44,461 nt of DNA, taken from assembly GCF_016429255.1 (NCBI RefSeq), contig NZ_JAELUG010000050.1:1-44461 (forward strand). The letters are read 5' to 3'. The position numbers and the translations under genes are program-made. Source of the DNA: Rhizobium sp. ASV8 (GTDB lineage Bacteria > Pseudomonadota > Alphaproteobacteria > Rhizobiales > Rhizobiaceae). The notes under the pieces are model-generated. The model was not told the origin of the DNA. It made no database searches and worked only from the letters and a program-made list of their open reading frames with translations. Positions 32,276-40,560 of this stretch are shown one piece after another (within the stretch, counting starts at the first letter, position 1; every line of letters starts with the position of its first letter).

Positions 32276-32844
32276 GCAGCCAGATCGTGAAAACGCCTTC
32301 CTCGATCAAGGTCCATATCACCCGCCTGGAGATGACCGCGCCGCCCAAGACCAGCCTGGCGGTGCCCGTCAACATCCAGACGGCCATCATGCGTGCGCCC
32401 GGCATTCCGCTGCCGTTCTATCGCTATCTCTATCGTCAGGTCGGCGCGCGCTGGCACTGGGTCGATCGCCTTCGCCTCTCCGACGAAGAACTGACCGCGG
32501 TACTCCACGACCAGCGCAACGATATCAGCGTGCTTTACGTCAACGGCGCCCCTGCCGGCTTCTTCGAGTATTTCCGTCAGGACGAGGAGACCATCGAGCT
32601 CAGCCATTTCGGCCTTATCGAGCATGCGCTCGGCCTCGGCATCGGCAAGTGGTTCCTGCTCCAGTCGCTCTATGCCATCTGGTCGCTGAACCCGCAGCGC
32701 ATCGTGACGACCACCAACGATCTCGACCACCCGCGAGCGCTTCAGCTCTATCAGATGTTCGGTTTCTCGCCGATTTCCACGGGCAAGGGCATCGTCCGCC
32801 CCTTGAGCGACAAAGAGCTGCTGGAACTCGCCAAGAACGGCTAG
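32272..32844 (+). CDS. GNAT-family N-acetyltransferase
   Basis: The protein has about 190 residues if it starts at TTG 32272, which overlaps the sseA stop. GTG 32287 or ATG 32332 are alternatives. The GNAT core has F-F-E-Y-F-R-Q-D-E-E-T-I-E-L-S-H-F-G-L, then H-A-L-G-L-G-I-G-K-W-F-L-L (the acetyl-CoA loop), and T-T-N-D-L-D-H-P-R-A-L-Q-L-Y-Q-M-F-G-F at motif B. The substrate is unknown. It is coupled to sseA, so it may act on a sulfur-related or amino-acid product. Confidence 0.8.
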   Translation: MSSQIVKTPSSIKVHITRLEMTAPPKTSLAVPVNIQTAIMRAPGIPLPFYRYLYRQVGARWHWVDRLRLSDEELTAVLHDQRNDISVLYVNGAPAGFFEYFRQDEETIELSHFGLIEHALGLGIGKWFLLQSLYAIWSLNPQRIVTTTNDLDHPRALQLYQMFGFSPISTGKGIVRPLSDKELLELAKNG

Positions 32845-32914
32845 AAGCAGGAATCGGGTGGTTTCCCATCTCGCTCCAGCGCATCACATGGCAGATCTCG
32901 AAAGGAGTTTTGCC

Positions 32915-33424
32915 ATGCCTTCCATCGCTTTTGCAGCCATGCCGACAACCGACGCGGAAGTTCTCTGGGCTGGCGGCGCGGATGCCTATGGCCACCAGCC
33001 CGAAACCATGGTTTCAGACGGCCCGGGCCATCCCTGCCGGCACTGCCTGCGCAACATAGACGCCGGGGAGGAACTGTTTGTCTTCGCGTATCGTCCCTTC
33101 CCGGAATTGCAGCCCTATGCGGAGACTGGCCCGATCTTCCTGCATAAGACGCCCTGCAAGCGCTATGAGGCAAAAGAGGTCCTGCCGCCCGTGCTGGCGG
33201 CAAGCCGGGATTTCATCGTTCGCGGTTATGGAAGGAATGATCGTATCGTCTACGGTACCGGCGCGGTGACGCCGACCGGAGATATTCCCGCCTATGCGGC
33301 ATCGCTGCTGGAACGGCTCGATGTTGCCTATATCCACGTCCGCTCGGCGCGAAACAACTGCTATCAATGCCGGATCGACACAATCGAGACGCCGGCACAT
33401 GTGGATGCCGGCTCTGGAATCTAA
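32915..33424 (+). CDS. DUF1203 family protein
   Basis: The 169-residue protein starts at ATG 32915 behind AAAGGAG. It matches the DUF1203 pattern: H-P-C-R-H-C-L, G-E-E-L-F-V-F-A-Y-R-P-F, GPIFLHKTPC near the middle and a C-terminal YIHVRSARNNCYQCRID with conserved cysteines. The function is not known. The recurring Cys and His residues could bind metal. It follows the GNAT gene by 70 bp and may share the cys operon transcript. Confidence 0.85.
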   Translation: MPSIAFAAMPTTDAEVLWAGGADAYGHQPETMVSDGPGHPCRHCLRNIDAGEELFVFAYRPFPELQPYAETGPIFLHKTPCKRYEAKEVLPPVLAASRDFIVRGYGRNDRIVYGTGAVTPTGDIPAYAASLLERLDVAYIHVRSARNNCYQCRIDTIETPAHVDAGSGI

Positions 33425-33429
33425 CAGTG

Positions 33430-33478
33430 AGAGCGTGATGTCCTCCAAAAACCGCTGATACTTTCGGCATCACGCTCT
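33430..33478. repeat. Dispersed-type palindromic repeat between convergent genes
   Basis: AGAGCGTGATG (33430-33440) and CATCACGCTCT (33468-33478) are perfect arms around a 27-nt core that contains AAAACCGCT and CTTTCGG. This resembles a palindromic unit (GAGCATGATG...CATCATGCTC with ACCGCTT inside) that I recall as frequent in Rhizobiales genomes. It could also act as a bidirectional transcription end. Confidence 0.65.
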
Positions 33479-33490
33479 ATCTGATCGGTA

Positions 33491-34609
33491 TCAGGCCACG
33501 TTGAGGATGCTCTCGGGAGCGATGGCCTCGTAACCCAGCGCTTCGGCCACCGGCTTGTTGGTGACGCGGCCCTTGTGCACGTTAAGACCGTTGCGGAGGT
33601 GTTTATCTTCCGCAATGGCGCGCAGGCCGCGATCCGCCAAGGCGAGACCATAGTAGATTGTGGCGTTGTTCAGCGCGTGTGCCGAGGTGACCGGAACCGC
33701 GCCCGGCATGTTGGCAACGCAGTAGTGCACGACGCCATCGACCACGTAGGTCGGATCGGAATGCGTCGTCGCGTGCGAAGTCTCGAAACAACCGCCCTGG
33801 TCGATGGCCACGTCGACGATGACAGACCCTTTTTTCATCCCGGACAGCATTTCGCGCGTGACCAGCTTCGGTGCGGCTGCACCGGGAATGAGGACAGCGC
33901 CGATGACGAGGTCCGCGGAGAAGACTTCCTCTTCCAGCGCCTGAATGCTGGAATAGCGCGTGTGCACCCGGCCGTTGAAGATATCGTCGAGCTGGCGCAG
34001 GCGCGGCAGGGAGCGATCGAGGATGCTGACGTCGGCGCCGAGGCCGGCTGCCATTTTGGCGGCATGCAGGCCGACAACGCCACCGCCGATGATCGTCACC
34101 TTGGCCGGAAGCACGCCCGGCACGCCACCGAGCAGGATGCCGAGGCCGCCATTGGCCTTCTGCAGAGCCGTCGCCCCCGCCTGGATCGACAGACGGCCGG
34201 CAACTTCCGACATCGGCGCCAGCAACGGCAGGCCGCCGCGCTCGTCGGTCACGGTCTCGTAGGCGATGGCGGTCACACCGGAAGCAAGCAGGCCCTTGGT
34301 CTGTTCCGGATCCGGCGCCAGATGCAGATAGGTATAGAGAAGCTGACCCTCACGGAGCTGGGCCCATTCGGAGGGCTGCGGCTCCTTGACCTTCACGATC
34401 ATGTCGCACTTCTCGAAAATGTCCTTGGCGCTTGCGGCGATCTTGGCGCCGGCGGCAATATAGGCGTGATCGTCGGCGCCAATGCCGGCGCCGGCCTTCG
34501 TTTCGACCCAGACCTCATGGCCATGAGCGACATATTCGCGAACCGATGCCGGCGTCAGGCCGACGCGATATTCGTGATTCTTGATTTCCTTGGGGCAACC
34601 AACGCGCAT
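33491..34609 (-). CDS. ald: Alanine dehydrogenase
   Basis: The 372-residue protein starts at ATG 34609 with AGGAGGAATGAA upstream. It matches Ald: M-R-V-G-C-P-K-E-I-K-N-H-E-Y-R-V-G-L-T-P with the pyruvate-binding Arg15 and Lys residues, the catalytic His in T-Y-L-H-L-A, and the NAD-binding G-G-G-V-V-G near residue 175. It interconverts alanine and pyruvate plus ammonia. In bacteroids this enzyme relates to ammonium/alanine export. A divergently transcribed Lrp-type regulator is next to it, as found for AldR/AldB systems. Confidence 0.93.
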   Translation of the reverse strand: MRVGCPKEIKNHEYRVGLTPASVREYVAHGHEVWVETKAGAGIGADDHAYIAAGAKIAASAKDIFEKCDMIVKVKEPQPSEWAQLREGQLLYTYLHLAPDPEQTKGLLASGVTAIAYETVTDERGGLPLLAPMSEVAGRLSIQAGATALQKANGGLGILLGGVPGVLPAKVTIIGGGVVGLHAAKMAAGLGADVSILDRSLPRLRQLDDIFNGRVHTRYSSIQALEEEVFSADLVIGAVLIPGAAAPKLVTREMLSGMKKGSVIVDVAIDQGGCFETSHATTHSDPTYVVDGVVHYCVANMPGAVPVTSAHALNNATIYYGLALADRGLRAIAEDKHLRNGLNVHKGRVTNKPVAEALGYEAIAPESILNVA

Positions 34610-34744
34610 TTCATTCCTCCTCGAATGCTTTTGCGTCTTCATTTTCTCCAACTGAAATCAGACCACCTCCGCTGTGCAATGTCCTTGCAAAGACAATTTG
34701 CGCTGCGGTCATTTTTCGTGATTTATTGCGTGCAAATCAGTTTT

Positions 34745-34761
34745 TTCGAAAGATCTTCGAA
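34745..34761. promoter_or_regulatory. Palindromic site over the regulator start
   Basis: TTCGAA occurs twice, 5 bp apart (34745-34750, 34756-34761), so each half is itself palindromic. The second copy overlaps the ATG at 34761. The regulator gene has only a weak GAAAGA ribosome-binding site. This may be an autoregulatory site, which is inferred. Confidence 0.35.
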
Positions 34762-35222
34762 TGTCCGACCTAGACGCCATAGATCATTCGATTCTGCGGA
34801 TGTTGCAGCAGAATGCGCGCATCACCAACGCGGAGCTTGCCGAAAAGGTAGGCCTTTCTCCATCGGCCTGCTCGCGCCGGCTCGATATCCTCGAAAAAAG
34901 CGGCGTCATCGCCGGGTATCACGCGCATCTCTCGCACAAGGCGCTGGATTACAAGATGATCGCCATCGTGCACATATCGCTATCCGGCCAGTTCGCCAAA
35001 ACGCTTTCGGAATTCGAGGCGGCGGTAAAGCGCTGTCCGAACGTGCTGGCCTGCTACCTCATGTCCGGCGAGTACGATTACATCTTGCGGGTCGCCACAC
35101 GTGATCTGGAGGATTACGAGCGCATCCATCGTGACTGGCTGTCCGCCCTGCCCCATGTGGTGAAGATCAATTCGAGCTTTGCGTTGCGCGAAGTCATCGA
35201 GCGGCCGAATGTCGGTCTTTGA
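34761..35222 (+). CDS. Lrp/AsnC-family transcriptional regulator
   Basis: The 153-residue protein has an N-terminal helix-turn-helix (ILRMLQQNARITNAELAEKVGLSPSACSRRLDILEKSGVI, about 9-50). A C-terminal RAM ligand domain (about 65-150) follows, with V-L-A-C-Y-L-M-S-G-E-Y-D-Y-I-L-R-V near the effector pocket. It probably forms octamers or dimers that sense an amino acid. It is encoded divergently from ald with a 151-bp shared gap, so it most likely controls alanine dehydrogenase in response to alanine. That gap also has short TTGC/GCAA inverted repeats (34726-34735). Confidence 0.9.
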   Translation: MSDLDAIDHSILRMLQQNARITNAELAEKVGLSPSACSRRLDILEKSGVIAGYHAHLSHKALDYKMIAIVHISLSGQFAKTLSEFEAAVKRCPNVLACYLMSGEYDYILRVATRDLEDYERIHRDWLSALPHVVKINSSFALREVIERPNVGL

Positions 35223-35228
35223 TCTCAG

Positions 35229-36032
35229 TCAGCGCAGATCCAGCAGCAATGCGCGGTGATCAGAAACTTCCGGTTCTGCCACCGGATCGAAATCGATGAC
35301 TTCGACATCTGATGTCACCAACATGTAATCGGCGAAGCGTGGCCGCTTGAGATAGTAGGATGTGCGCGTGTCGTCATGTCCCCGTGAGGTGACAAGATCG
35401 ACGAGCCCCAGGCTACCGAGGATCTCGAAGGTCTCGCTGTCGGGCAGGACATTGAAATCGCCACAGACGACAAGCCGGTCGCCGTCCTGCTTCACCTGCC
35501 GGATCAGGTCCACCAATGCATTCGCCTGGTGGCGGCGAGCGGGCGTGTCCCCTTTGCCTGCGGTATCGCGAAGGCCGTGCATCTGAGCGATGGTCATCGG
35601 GCAGCCGCGTTCGTAGTCGAAAAGGCGGATGCAATGGGCGTTGCGCGACCGCGGATGCGCGCCCCAGCCATCGGCAGAGAACTCGCCATGGACGAAACCT
35701 GCCGCCTGAGCAATGATCGGATAGGTCCTGCGCACAAAGGTCGCCAGTCCGAACTCCGAGAAGACTCGGCGTTCACCGTCGAAGAGGTCCCCCCGCGCGA
35801 CCGGTAGGAAAAATGCGTCGTAATCCGGCAACGCAGCCTTAAGCTCATCAAACAGGTTGGCGCGCTGTGAAAGCTCCACGCCGTGGTCGCGATAGATGAG
35901 CCAGTCGGAGTTGGTGTCGTGGGCACGGACCACTTCCTGAAGGCACAAAACATCGGCATCGACATCAACGAGATAGGGTATCAGCGGCTCATGCAACTGA
36001 CCGCCCCAAGCATTCAAAGAAACGATCCGCAA
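35229..36032 (-). CDS. Endonuclease/exonuclease/phosphatase-family protein
   Basis: The 267-residue protein has the DNase I-like fold motifs: an opening LNAWGG, metal-binding L-Q-E-V (Glu33), the central A-Q-M-H-G-L, the catalytic C-G-D-F-N-V-L-P-D-S and the final S-D-H-R-A-L-L. The family includes nucleases and phosphodiesterases, so the substrate (nucleic acid, phospholipid or inositol phosphate) cannot be assigned. No signal peptide is seen. It converges with the regulator gene, six bases apart. Confidence 0.85.
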   Translation of the reverse strand: MRIVSLNAWGGQLHEPLIPYLVDVDADVLCLQEVVRAHDTNSDWLIYRDHGVELSQRANLFDELKAALPDYDAFFLPVARGDLFDGERRVFSEFGLATFVRRTYPIIAQAAGFVHGEFSADGWGAHPRSRNAHCIRLFDYERGCPMTIAQMHGLRDTAGKGDTPARRHQANALVDLIRQVKQDGDRLVVCGDFNVLPDSETFEILGSLGLVDLVTSRGHDDTRTSYYLKRPRFADYMLVTSDVEVIDFDPVAEPEVSDHRALLLDLR

Positions 36033-36228
36033 AGTCTTGTTCCCTCAGTATCCGCCTGCCGGCTTACGGTCGCAGCCGAGCCGTCCAGTGTTCGAAAACC
36101 TACCAAATATCCGCGCCCTCCAGGGTTCGGCACCGGAATTCGGTGCCGATTCGGGACGACCGCCTACAATTTTAGCGGTTACTCTAAGAATCCCTCAATG
36201 CCTGCATGTTATCCAGAAGGGGAAAAAC

Positions 36229-36291
36229 ATGTATGAGCCGGGATTAACATCATGCAGCTCTCTTCGAAATCTCTCGTCCAAGGCAATCTGA
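36229..36291 (+). CDS. Putative 20-codon leader ORF before the PilZ gene
   Basis: The ATG at 36229 has a strong AAGGGG site, stronger than that of the PilZ gene. The 20-residue peptide (M-Y-E-P-G-L-T-S-C) ends at 36291 inside the PilZ gene, in another frame. It may regulate translation of the PilZ gene. It could also be a chance frame. Confidence 0.3.
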   Translation: MYEPGLTSCSSLRNLSSKAI

Positions 36292-36611
36292 AAATCAAGA
36301 CACGAGGTTCGCCGCGCCACCATGCCCGGCTGATGGGACAGGTTCGGTATTTCACCAAACTCGTCGCCGGCCGCGTCGTCGATATTTCCACGAGCGGGAT
36401 CGCACTCGATCTACAATCTCCGCTCTATGCGGCAGCCGGCAGTAAGGTTCGCGTCGAGTGTGATGATATCGGCCTGCTGGATGGCTTCGTGCGCTGGGCT
36501 CACAATGGCCGCATCGGCATCGAATTCGACCGCTCGTCCAATGCGTCGGCAAAGGTCGCTTCCTATTTTCGCTTTTTCCACAAGGACATAAAGCCAGTTT
36601 TGAAACGCTGA
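36252..36611 (+). CDS. PilZ-domain c-di-GMP-binding protein
   Basis: The 119-residue single-domain protein has both c-di-GMP-binding elements: R-H-H-A-R (22-26, the R-x-x-x-R motif) and D-I-S-T-S-G (44-49, the D-x-S-x-x-G motif). The later strand D-G-F-V-R-W-A-H-N-G-R-I-G-I-E-F-D is typical of PilZ. Such proteins bind cyclic di-GMP and pass the signal to a partner in motility, exopolysaccharide synthesis or attachment. No partner domain or adjacent motility gene is present. A leader ORF overlaps its start. Confidence 0.9.
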   Translation: MQLSSKSLVQGNLKIKTRGSPRHHARLMGQVRYFTKLVAGRVVDISTSGIALDLQSPLYAAAGSKVRVECDDIGLLDGFVRWAHNGRIGIEFDRSSNASAKVASYFRFFHKDIKPVLKR

Positions 36612-36748
36612 TCAAAAGTTCACGCTTGCGGACTCACAACCACAATAAGCCTGTCACATTCCTGGTGCACACCTTCGCAAATCGTCCTAATCTCCGCTCG
36701 CCCGAGAGATGATCGACGGACAAAGCCCTATCGTTGAAGGAGTGTTTC

Positions 36749-38737
36749 ATGTCTTCCATTCTGGATTTGCCCAGCATGTCGCGCCGTTCCCTGCTGCAAG
36801 GCCTCAGCGCCACGGCGGCGCTGATCGTGCTGCATCCTTTCGCCGCGCGCGCAGCCGGCAACCAGGCGCATCTGCGTCTCATGGAAACCACCGACATCCA
36901 CGTCAACGTCTTCCCTTACGACTACTATGCCGACAAGCCGAACGACACGATGGGCCTGACGCGTACCGCGACGATCATCGACAATATCCGCGCCGAAGCC
37001 ACCAACTCGCTCCTCATCGACAATGGCGACGTGCTGCAGGGCAACCCGATGGGCGACTACATGGCCTATCAGCACGGCATGAAGGACGGCGACGTCCATC
37101 CCGTCATCAAGGCGATGAATACGCTCGGCTATTCCGTGGGAACGCTCGGCAACCACGAATTCAACTATGGCCTGGACTTCATGTTCAAGGTGCTGGCCGG
37201 CGCGAATTTCCCGTTCGTCTGCGCCAACCTCACCAAGGGTCAGCTGGCCTCCGACCCGACGAAGGACGACCTGTTCTTCAAGCCGTACCTGATCCTCGAA
37301 AAGAAGATCAAGGACGGCTCCGGCAATGAAAGCCCGATCAAGATCGGCTTCATCGGCTTTGTGCCGCCGCAGATCATGCTCTGGGACATCAAGAACCTCG
37401 AAGGCAAGGCGCAGACGCGCGATATCGTCGAAGCCGCCAAGGCCTGGGTGCCGGTCATGAAGGCCGAAGGCGCCGACATCGTCATCGCGCTCTCGCATTC
37501 CGGTATCGATGGCAGCGGCCCGAGCGAGAAGATGGAAAATGCCTCGCTCTACGTCGCCGCGGTCGATGGCATCGATGCCGTCTTCACCGGCCACCAGCAT
37601 CTCGTCTTCCCCGGTCCGAAGACCTGGGACGGCATCAAGGATGCCGATCCGGTCAAGGGTACGCTGCATGGAAAGCCTGCCGTCATGGCCGGCTTCTGGG
37701 GCTCGCATCTCGGCCTGATCGACCTGCTGCTCGAGAAGGACGGCAAGAGCTGGAAGATCGTCGACTTCACCTCCGAAGCACGGCCGATCTACCACCGCGA
37801 CGACAAGAAGAAGGTCATCGCCGACGTCGCCGACAAGAAGGAAGTCGTCGAAGCCGCGAAGGCCGAGCACGAGGCGACGCTGGCTTACGTCCGCACACCG
37901 GTCGGCAAGACGTCTGCGCCGCTCTACTCCTACTTCGCGCTGGTCGCTGACGATCCGTCGGTACAGATCGTCAGCCAGGCTCAGGTCTGGTACATCAAGG
38001 AGATGCTGAAGGAGACGCAGTACAAGGATCTGCCGATCCTTTCGGCTGCGGCGCCCTTCAAGTGCGGCGGTCGCAACGGCGCCGACTACTATACGGACGT
38101 TCCCGCCGGCGATATTGCCATCAAGAACGTCGCCGACCTCTACCTCTACCCGAATACGGTGCAGGCTGTCGTCATCAACGGCGCGCAGGTCAAGAACTGG
38201 CTGGAAATGTCGGCCGCCATGTTCAACCAGGTCAAGCCGGGCGCCAAAGATGCCGATATCATCAACAACAGCTTCCCATCCTACAACTTCGACGTCATCG
38301 ACGGCGTGACGTACCAGATCGACGTCTCTCAGCCGCGCCGCTTCAGCGATGACGGCAAGCTGCTGAATGCCGATTCAAACCGCATCCAGAATTTGCAGTT
38401 CGACGGCAAGCCGATCGATCCCGCGCAGAAGTTCGTCGTCGTCACCAACAACTACCGTGCCGGCGGCGGTGGCAATTTCCCGGAAATCGGTGCCGACAAG
38501 GTCATCTACCAGGCACCGGATACCAACCGCGACGTCATCGTGCGCTATGTTCACGACCAGGGCACGATCAACCCGACCGCCGACGGCAACTGGACCTTCA
38601 AGCCGCTGCCGGGCACGACCGTCGTTTTCCAGAGCTCGCCGAAAGCCAAGGATTTCCTCGACCAGGTGAAGAGCGTGAAGATCGAAGATGCCGGCGACGG
38701 CACGGACGGTTTCCGCAACTATCGCCTAGTGCTCTAA
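36749..38737 (+). CDS. cpdB: 2',3'-Cyclic-nucleotide 2'-phosphodiesterase / 3'-nucleotidase (CpdB type)
   Basis: The 662-residue protein is counted from ATG 36749, which has AAGGAG just upstream. The earlier TTG overlaps that site. The N-terminus carries a Tat-type signal (S-R-R-S-L-L-Q-G-L, then a hydrophobic stretch and A-R-A-A), so the enzyme is exported folded. The metallophosphatase domain has T-D-I-H, the D-N-G-D-V metal site and G-N-H-E-F-N-Y-G. The 5'-nucleotidase C-terminal domain includes R-A-G-G-G-G-N-F-P. It salvages phosphate and nucleosides from periplasmic nucleotides. A terminator follows at 38752. Confidence 0.9.
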   Translation: MSSILDLPSMSRRSLLQGLSATAALIVLHPFAARAAGNQAHLRLMETTDIHVNVFPYDYYADKPNDTMGLTRTATIIDNIRAEATNSLLIDNGDVLQGNPMGDYMAYQHGMKDGDVHPVIKAMNTLGYSVGTLGNHEFNYGLDFMFKVLAGANFPFVCANLTKGQLASDPTKDDLFFKPYLILEKKIKDGSGNESPIKIGFIGFVPPQIMLWDIKNLEGKAQTRDIVEAAKAWVPVMKAEGADIVIALSHSGIDGSGPSEKMENASLYVAAVDGIDAVFTGHQHLVFPGPKTWDGIKDADPVKGTLHGKPAVMAGFWGSHLGLIDLLLEKDGKSWKIVDFTSEARPIYHRDDKKKVIADVADKKEVVEAAKAEHEATLAYVRTPVGKTSAPLYSYFALVADDPSVQIVSQAQVWYIKEMLKETQYKDLPILSAAAPFKCGGRNGADYYTDVPAGDIAIKNVADLYLYPNTVQAVVINGAQVKNWLEMSAAMFNQVKPGAKDADIINNSFPSYNFDVIDGVTYQIDVSQPRRFSDDGKLLNADSNRIQNLQFDGKPIDPAQKFVVVTNNYRAGGGGNFPEIGADKVIYQAPDTNRDVIVRYVHDQGTINPTADGNWTFKPLPGTTVVFQSSPKAKDFLDQVKSVKIEDAGDGTDGFRNYRLVL

Positions 38738-38751
38738 GCCCGCAACGAAAC

Positions 38752-38780
38752 GCCCTCTCCCCTTGCGAGGAGAGGGCTTT
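38752..38780 (+). terminator. Terminator between cpdB and the LysR gene
   Basis: GCCCTCTCC (38752-38760) pairs with GGAGAGGGC (38769-38777), followed by TTT. It lies between convergent genes and touches the LysR stop (38780). Confidence 0.7.
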
Positions 38781-39748
38781 CACTCAGCGGCCAAACGCTT
38801 TTCTTCAGGATTAAACATCTCGACCGCCGCCTTGAAATCCGCCTGATTCGGGCATTGCGACAGGCGTGAACGGAAGGCTTCGATCATCCAGGCCGCCGCT
38901 GGACCTGGCGGATTATCGAGCTTGCGGATCGCATAGATCGGATATTCGCTCTGATCATAGGCATCGAGAGGCAGCGGCACGAGCCGGCCTTTCTGCAAAT
39001 CTTCCATGATGAAGGATGCCGGCAGCCCGCCCCAGCCGAGACCGCCTCTGATCAGCTGATGCTTGGTGGCGATATCGCTGACGCGCCAGGTCTTGTAGGA
39101 CAGGACGTTGAAATCCTTGCCGTTGGTGAGGCTTGAGGCATCGGTGACGACAAGCTGAACCTCTTCGCGCACATCGGCCAGCGTCAGCGGCCTTCCGATC
39201 TGCGCCAGCGGATGCGTCGGCGCGGCGACCGGCATCATGAAGGAATGGCCGATGCGCTCGATGGCCAGCGCATCATCCTGCTTTACGACCGCGCCGCCGA
39301 TACCGATGGTCGACTTGCCGCTTGCGACAAGCTCCATCATCGTGCCAAGCTCGCCGGTATCGAGACGCAGCGAAACGTAAGGGAAGCGATCGCGGAATTC
39401 GCGCAGCACCTCCACTGTCGCATGGACGGGCACCATGACGCTGATGGCGACGGCCACTTCTGCCTCGAGCCCGGTCTTCAAACCTTTCACTCTGGCGCGC
39501 ATCACCTGCAGATCCGATAGGATGCGGCGCGCATCCTCCAGCATCACCCGGCCTGCATCCGTCAGCTTCGGCTGGCGTGAGCCGGAGCGCTCGAAGAGCG
39601 GCATTTCCAGCTGGGCTTCCAGATTGGCGATCGTGTAGCTGATAACCGATTGCGCCCGATTGAGCACGCGCGACGCCGCGGAAAAGCTGCCGGACTCTGC
39701 AACGGTCAGAAACACCTGCAACTGGTCAAGGGTGGGATTGGGAAGCAT
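38780..39748 (-). CDS. LysR-family transcriptional regulator
   Basis: The 322-residue protein has the N-terminal winged helix (L-D-Q-L-Q-V-F-L-T-V-A-E-S-G-S-F-S-A-A-S-R-V-L-N-R-A-Q-S-V-I-S-Y). The linker helix and a C-terminal periplasmic-binding-like effector domain (about 92-300) follow. It runs divergently from the azoreductase gene at 39886. The region between has a perfect inverted repeat GATAAT-N10-ATTATC, so the regulator probably controls the azoreductase. The family usually acts as an activator that responds to a small molecule such as a quinone. Confidence 0.93.
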   Translation of the reverse strand: MLPNPTLDQLQVFLTVAESGSFSAASRVLNRAQSVISYTIANLEAQLEMPLFERSGSRQPKLTDAGRVMLEDARRILSDLQVMRARVKGLKTGLEAEVAVAISVMVPVHATVEVLREFRDRFPYVSLRLDTGELGTMMELVASGKSTIGIGGAVVKQDDALAIERIGHSFMMPVAAPTHPLAQIGRPLTLADVREEVQLVVTDASSLTNGKDFNVLSYKTWRVSDIATKHQLIRGGLGWGGLPASFIMEDLQKGRLVPLPLDAYDQSEYPIYAIRKLDNPPGPAAAWMIEAFRSRLSQCPNQADFKAAVEMFNPEEKRLAAE

Positions 39749-39760
39749 CTGCCATCCATT

Positions 39761-39804
39761 CTATCGATAATTACAATCCATATTATCACAGTTTTTCTCG
39801 ATAG
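39761..39804. promoter_or_regulatory. Palindromes in the LysR-azoreductase divergent region
   Basis: GATAAT (39766-39771) and ATTATC (39782-39787) form a perfect inverted repeat with a 10-bp spacer. An outer pair CTATCGA (39761-39767) and TCGATAG (39798-39804) flanks it. These fit a LysR-type activator region. Confidence 0.6.
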
Positions 39805-39885
39805 CACTGAGGACTTATCTATGAACCCGAACGAGATCGGACTCTCCCAGCCGATTTTCGCAACCCATTGAAAAGGAAAACGGAT

Positions 39886-40500
39886 ATGTCCTCCATTCTG
39901 CTTCTGACCTCCAGCCCGCGTCCGGACTCGCTCTCCTCCAAGATCGCCGTCGAGCTGGCGGAGAAGATCAAGGCCAACAATCCGGGCAAAACGCTCGTCA
40001 AGCGCGACCTCGCAGCCGACAACCTGCCGCACATCGACGGCCCTTTCACTGCCGCCATTCGTACGCCGGCCGACGCCCGCACGCCCGAGCAGCAGGAACT
40101 CGTCAAGGTTTCCGACGCGCTGGTTGACGAGCTGCTCGCAGCCGACACTGTCGTCATCGGCACCGGCCTCATCAACTTCAACATCTATTCGTCGCTGAAG
40201 ACCTGGATCGACAACGTCGCTCGCGCCGGCCGTACCTTCACCTACACCGAAACCGGCCCGAAGGGTCTGGCAACCGGCAAGAAGGCCTACATCGTGCTCG
40301 CTTCCGGCGGCGTCTACTCCGAAGGCCCGGCTGCTCCGCTGAACCACGCCGTTCCCTACCTGAAGTCGGTTCTGGCCTTCATCGGCATCACCGATGTAGA
40401 GACGGTCTATGTGGAAGGCGTCGCCTTTGGTCCGGAAGCTGCCGAAAAGGCTATCGGCGCCGCTCAGGCCCGCGCTTCCGAGCTGGCCCTCGCCGCTTAA
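39886..40500 (+). CDS. azoR: FMN-dependent NADH-azoreductase
   Basis: The 204-residue protein is counted from ATG 39886 with AAGGAAAAC upstream. It is of the AzoR (AcpD) flavodoxin-like family: an N-terminal S-S-I-L-L-L-T-S-S-P-R-P-D-S-L-S-S-K phosphate loop, the middle P-x-F-N-I-Y-S-S-L-K-T-W-I-D-N and the G-K-K-A-Y-I-V-L-A-S-G-G-V-Y flavin/NADH region. It reduces azo compounds and quinones and works as a dimer. It probably responds to quinone stress under the adjacent LysR. Confidence 0.9.
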   Translation: MSSILLLTSSPRPDSLSSKIAVELAEKIKANNPGKTLVKRDLAADNLPHIDGPFTAAIRTPADARTPEQQELVKVSDALVDELLAADTVVIGTGLINFNIYSSLKTWIDNVARAGRTFTYTETGPKGLATGKKAYIVLASGGVYSEGPAAPLNHAVPYLKSVLAFIGITDVETVYVEGVAFGPEAAEKAIGAAQARASELALAA

Positions 40501-40527
40501 TCGACAGCATTATTCCGATAATGGCAG

Positions 40528-40560
40528 GCGGCCGGCCCCAACCGGCCGCTTTGCTATTTT
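40528..40560 (+). terminator. Terminator after the azoreductase gene
   Basis: The stem GCGGCCGG/CCGGCCGC (40528-40535, 40542-40549) has a 6-nt loop and is followed by TTTGCTATTTT. It lies between convergent azoR and tetR genes. Confidence 0.8.

Noticed and set aside
33575..35104. 509-residue open frame antisense to alanine dehydrogenase
   Set aside because: It overlaps ald completely on the other strand and runs into the Lrp gene. GC-rich shadow with no recognisable domain.
36728..37870. 380-residue open frame antisense to cpdB
   Set aside because: Shadow of a clear metallophosphatase gene, with a repetitive charged composition typical of antisense frames.
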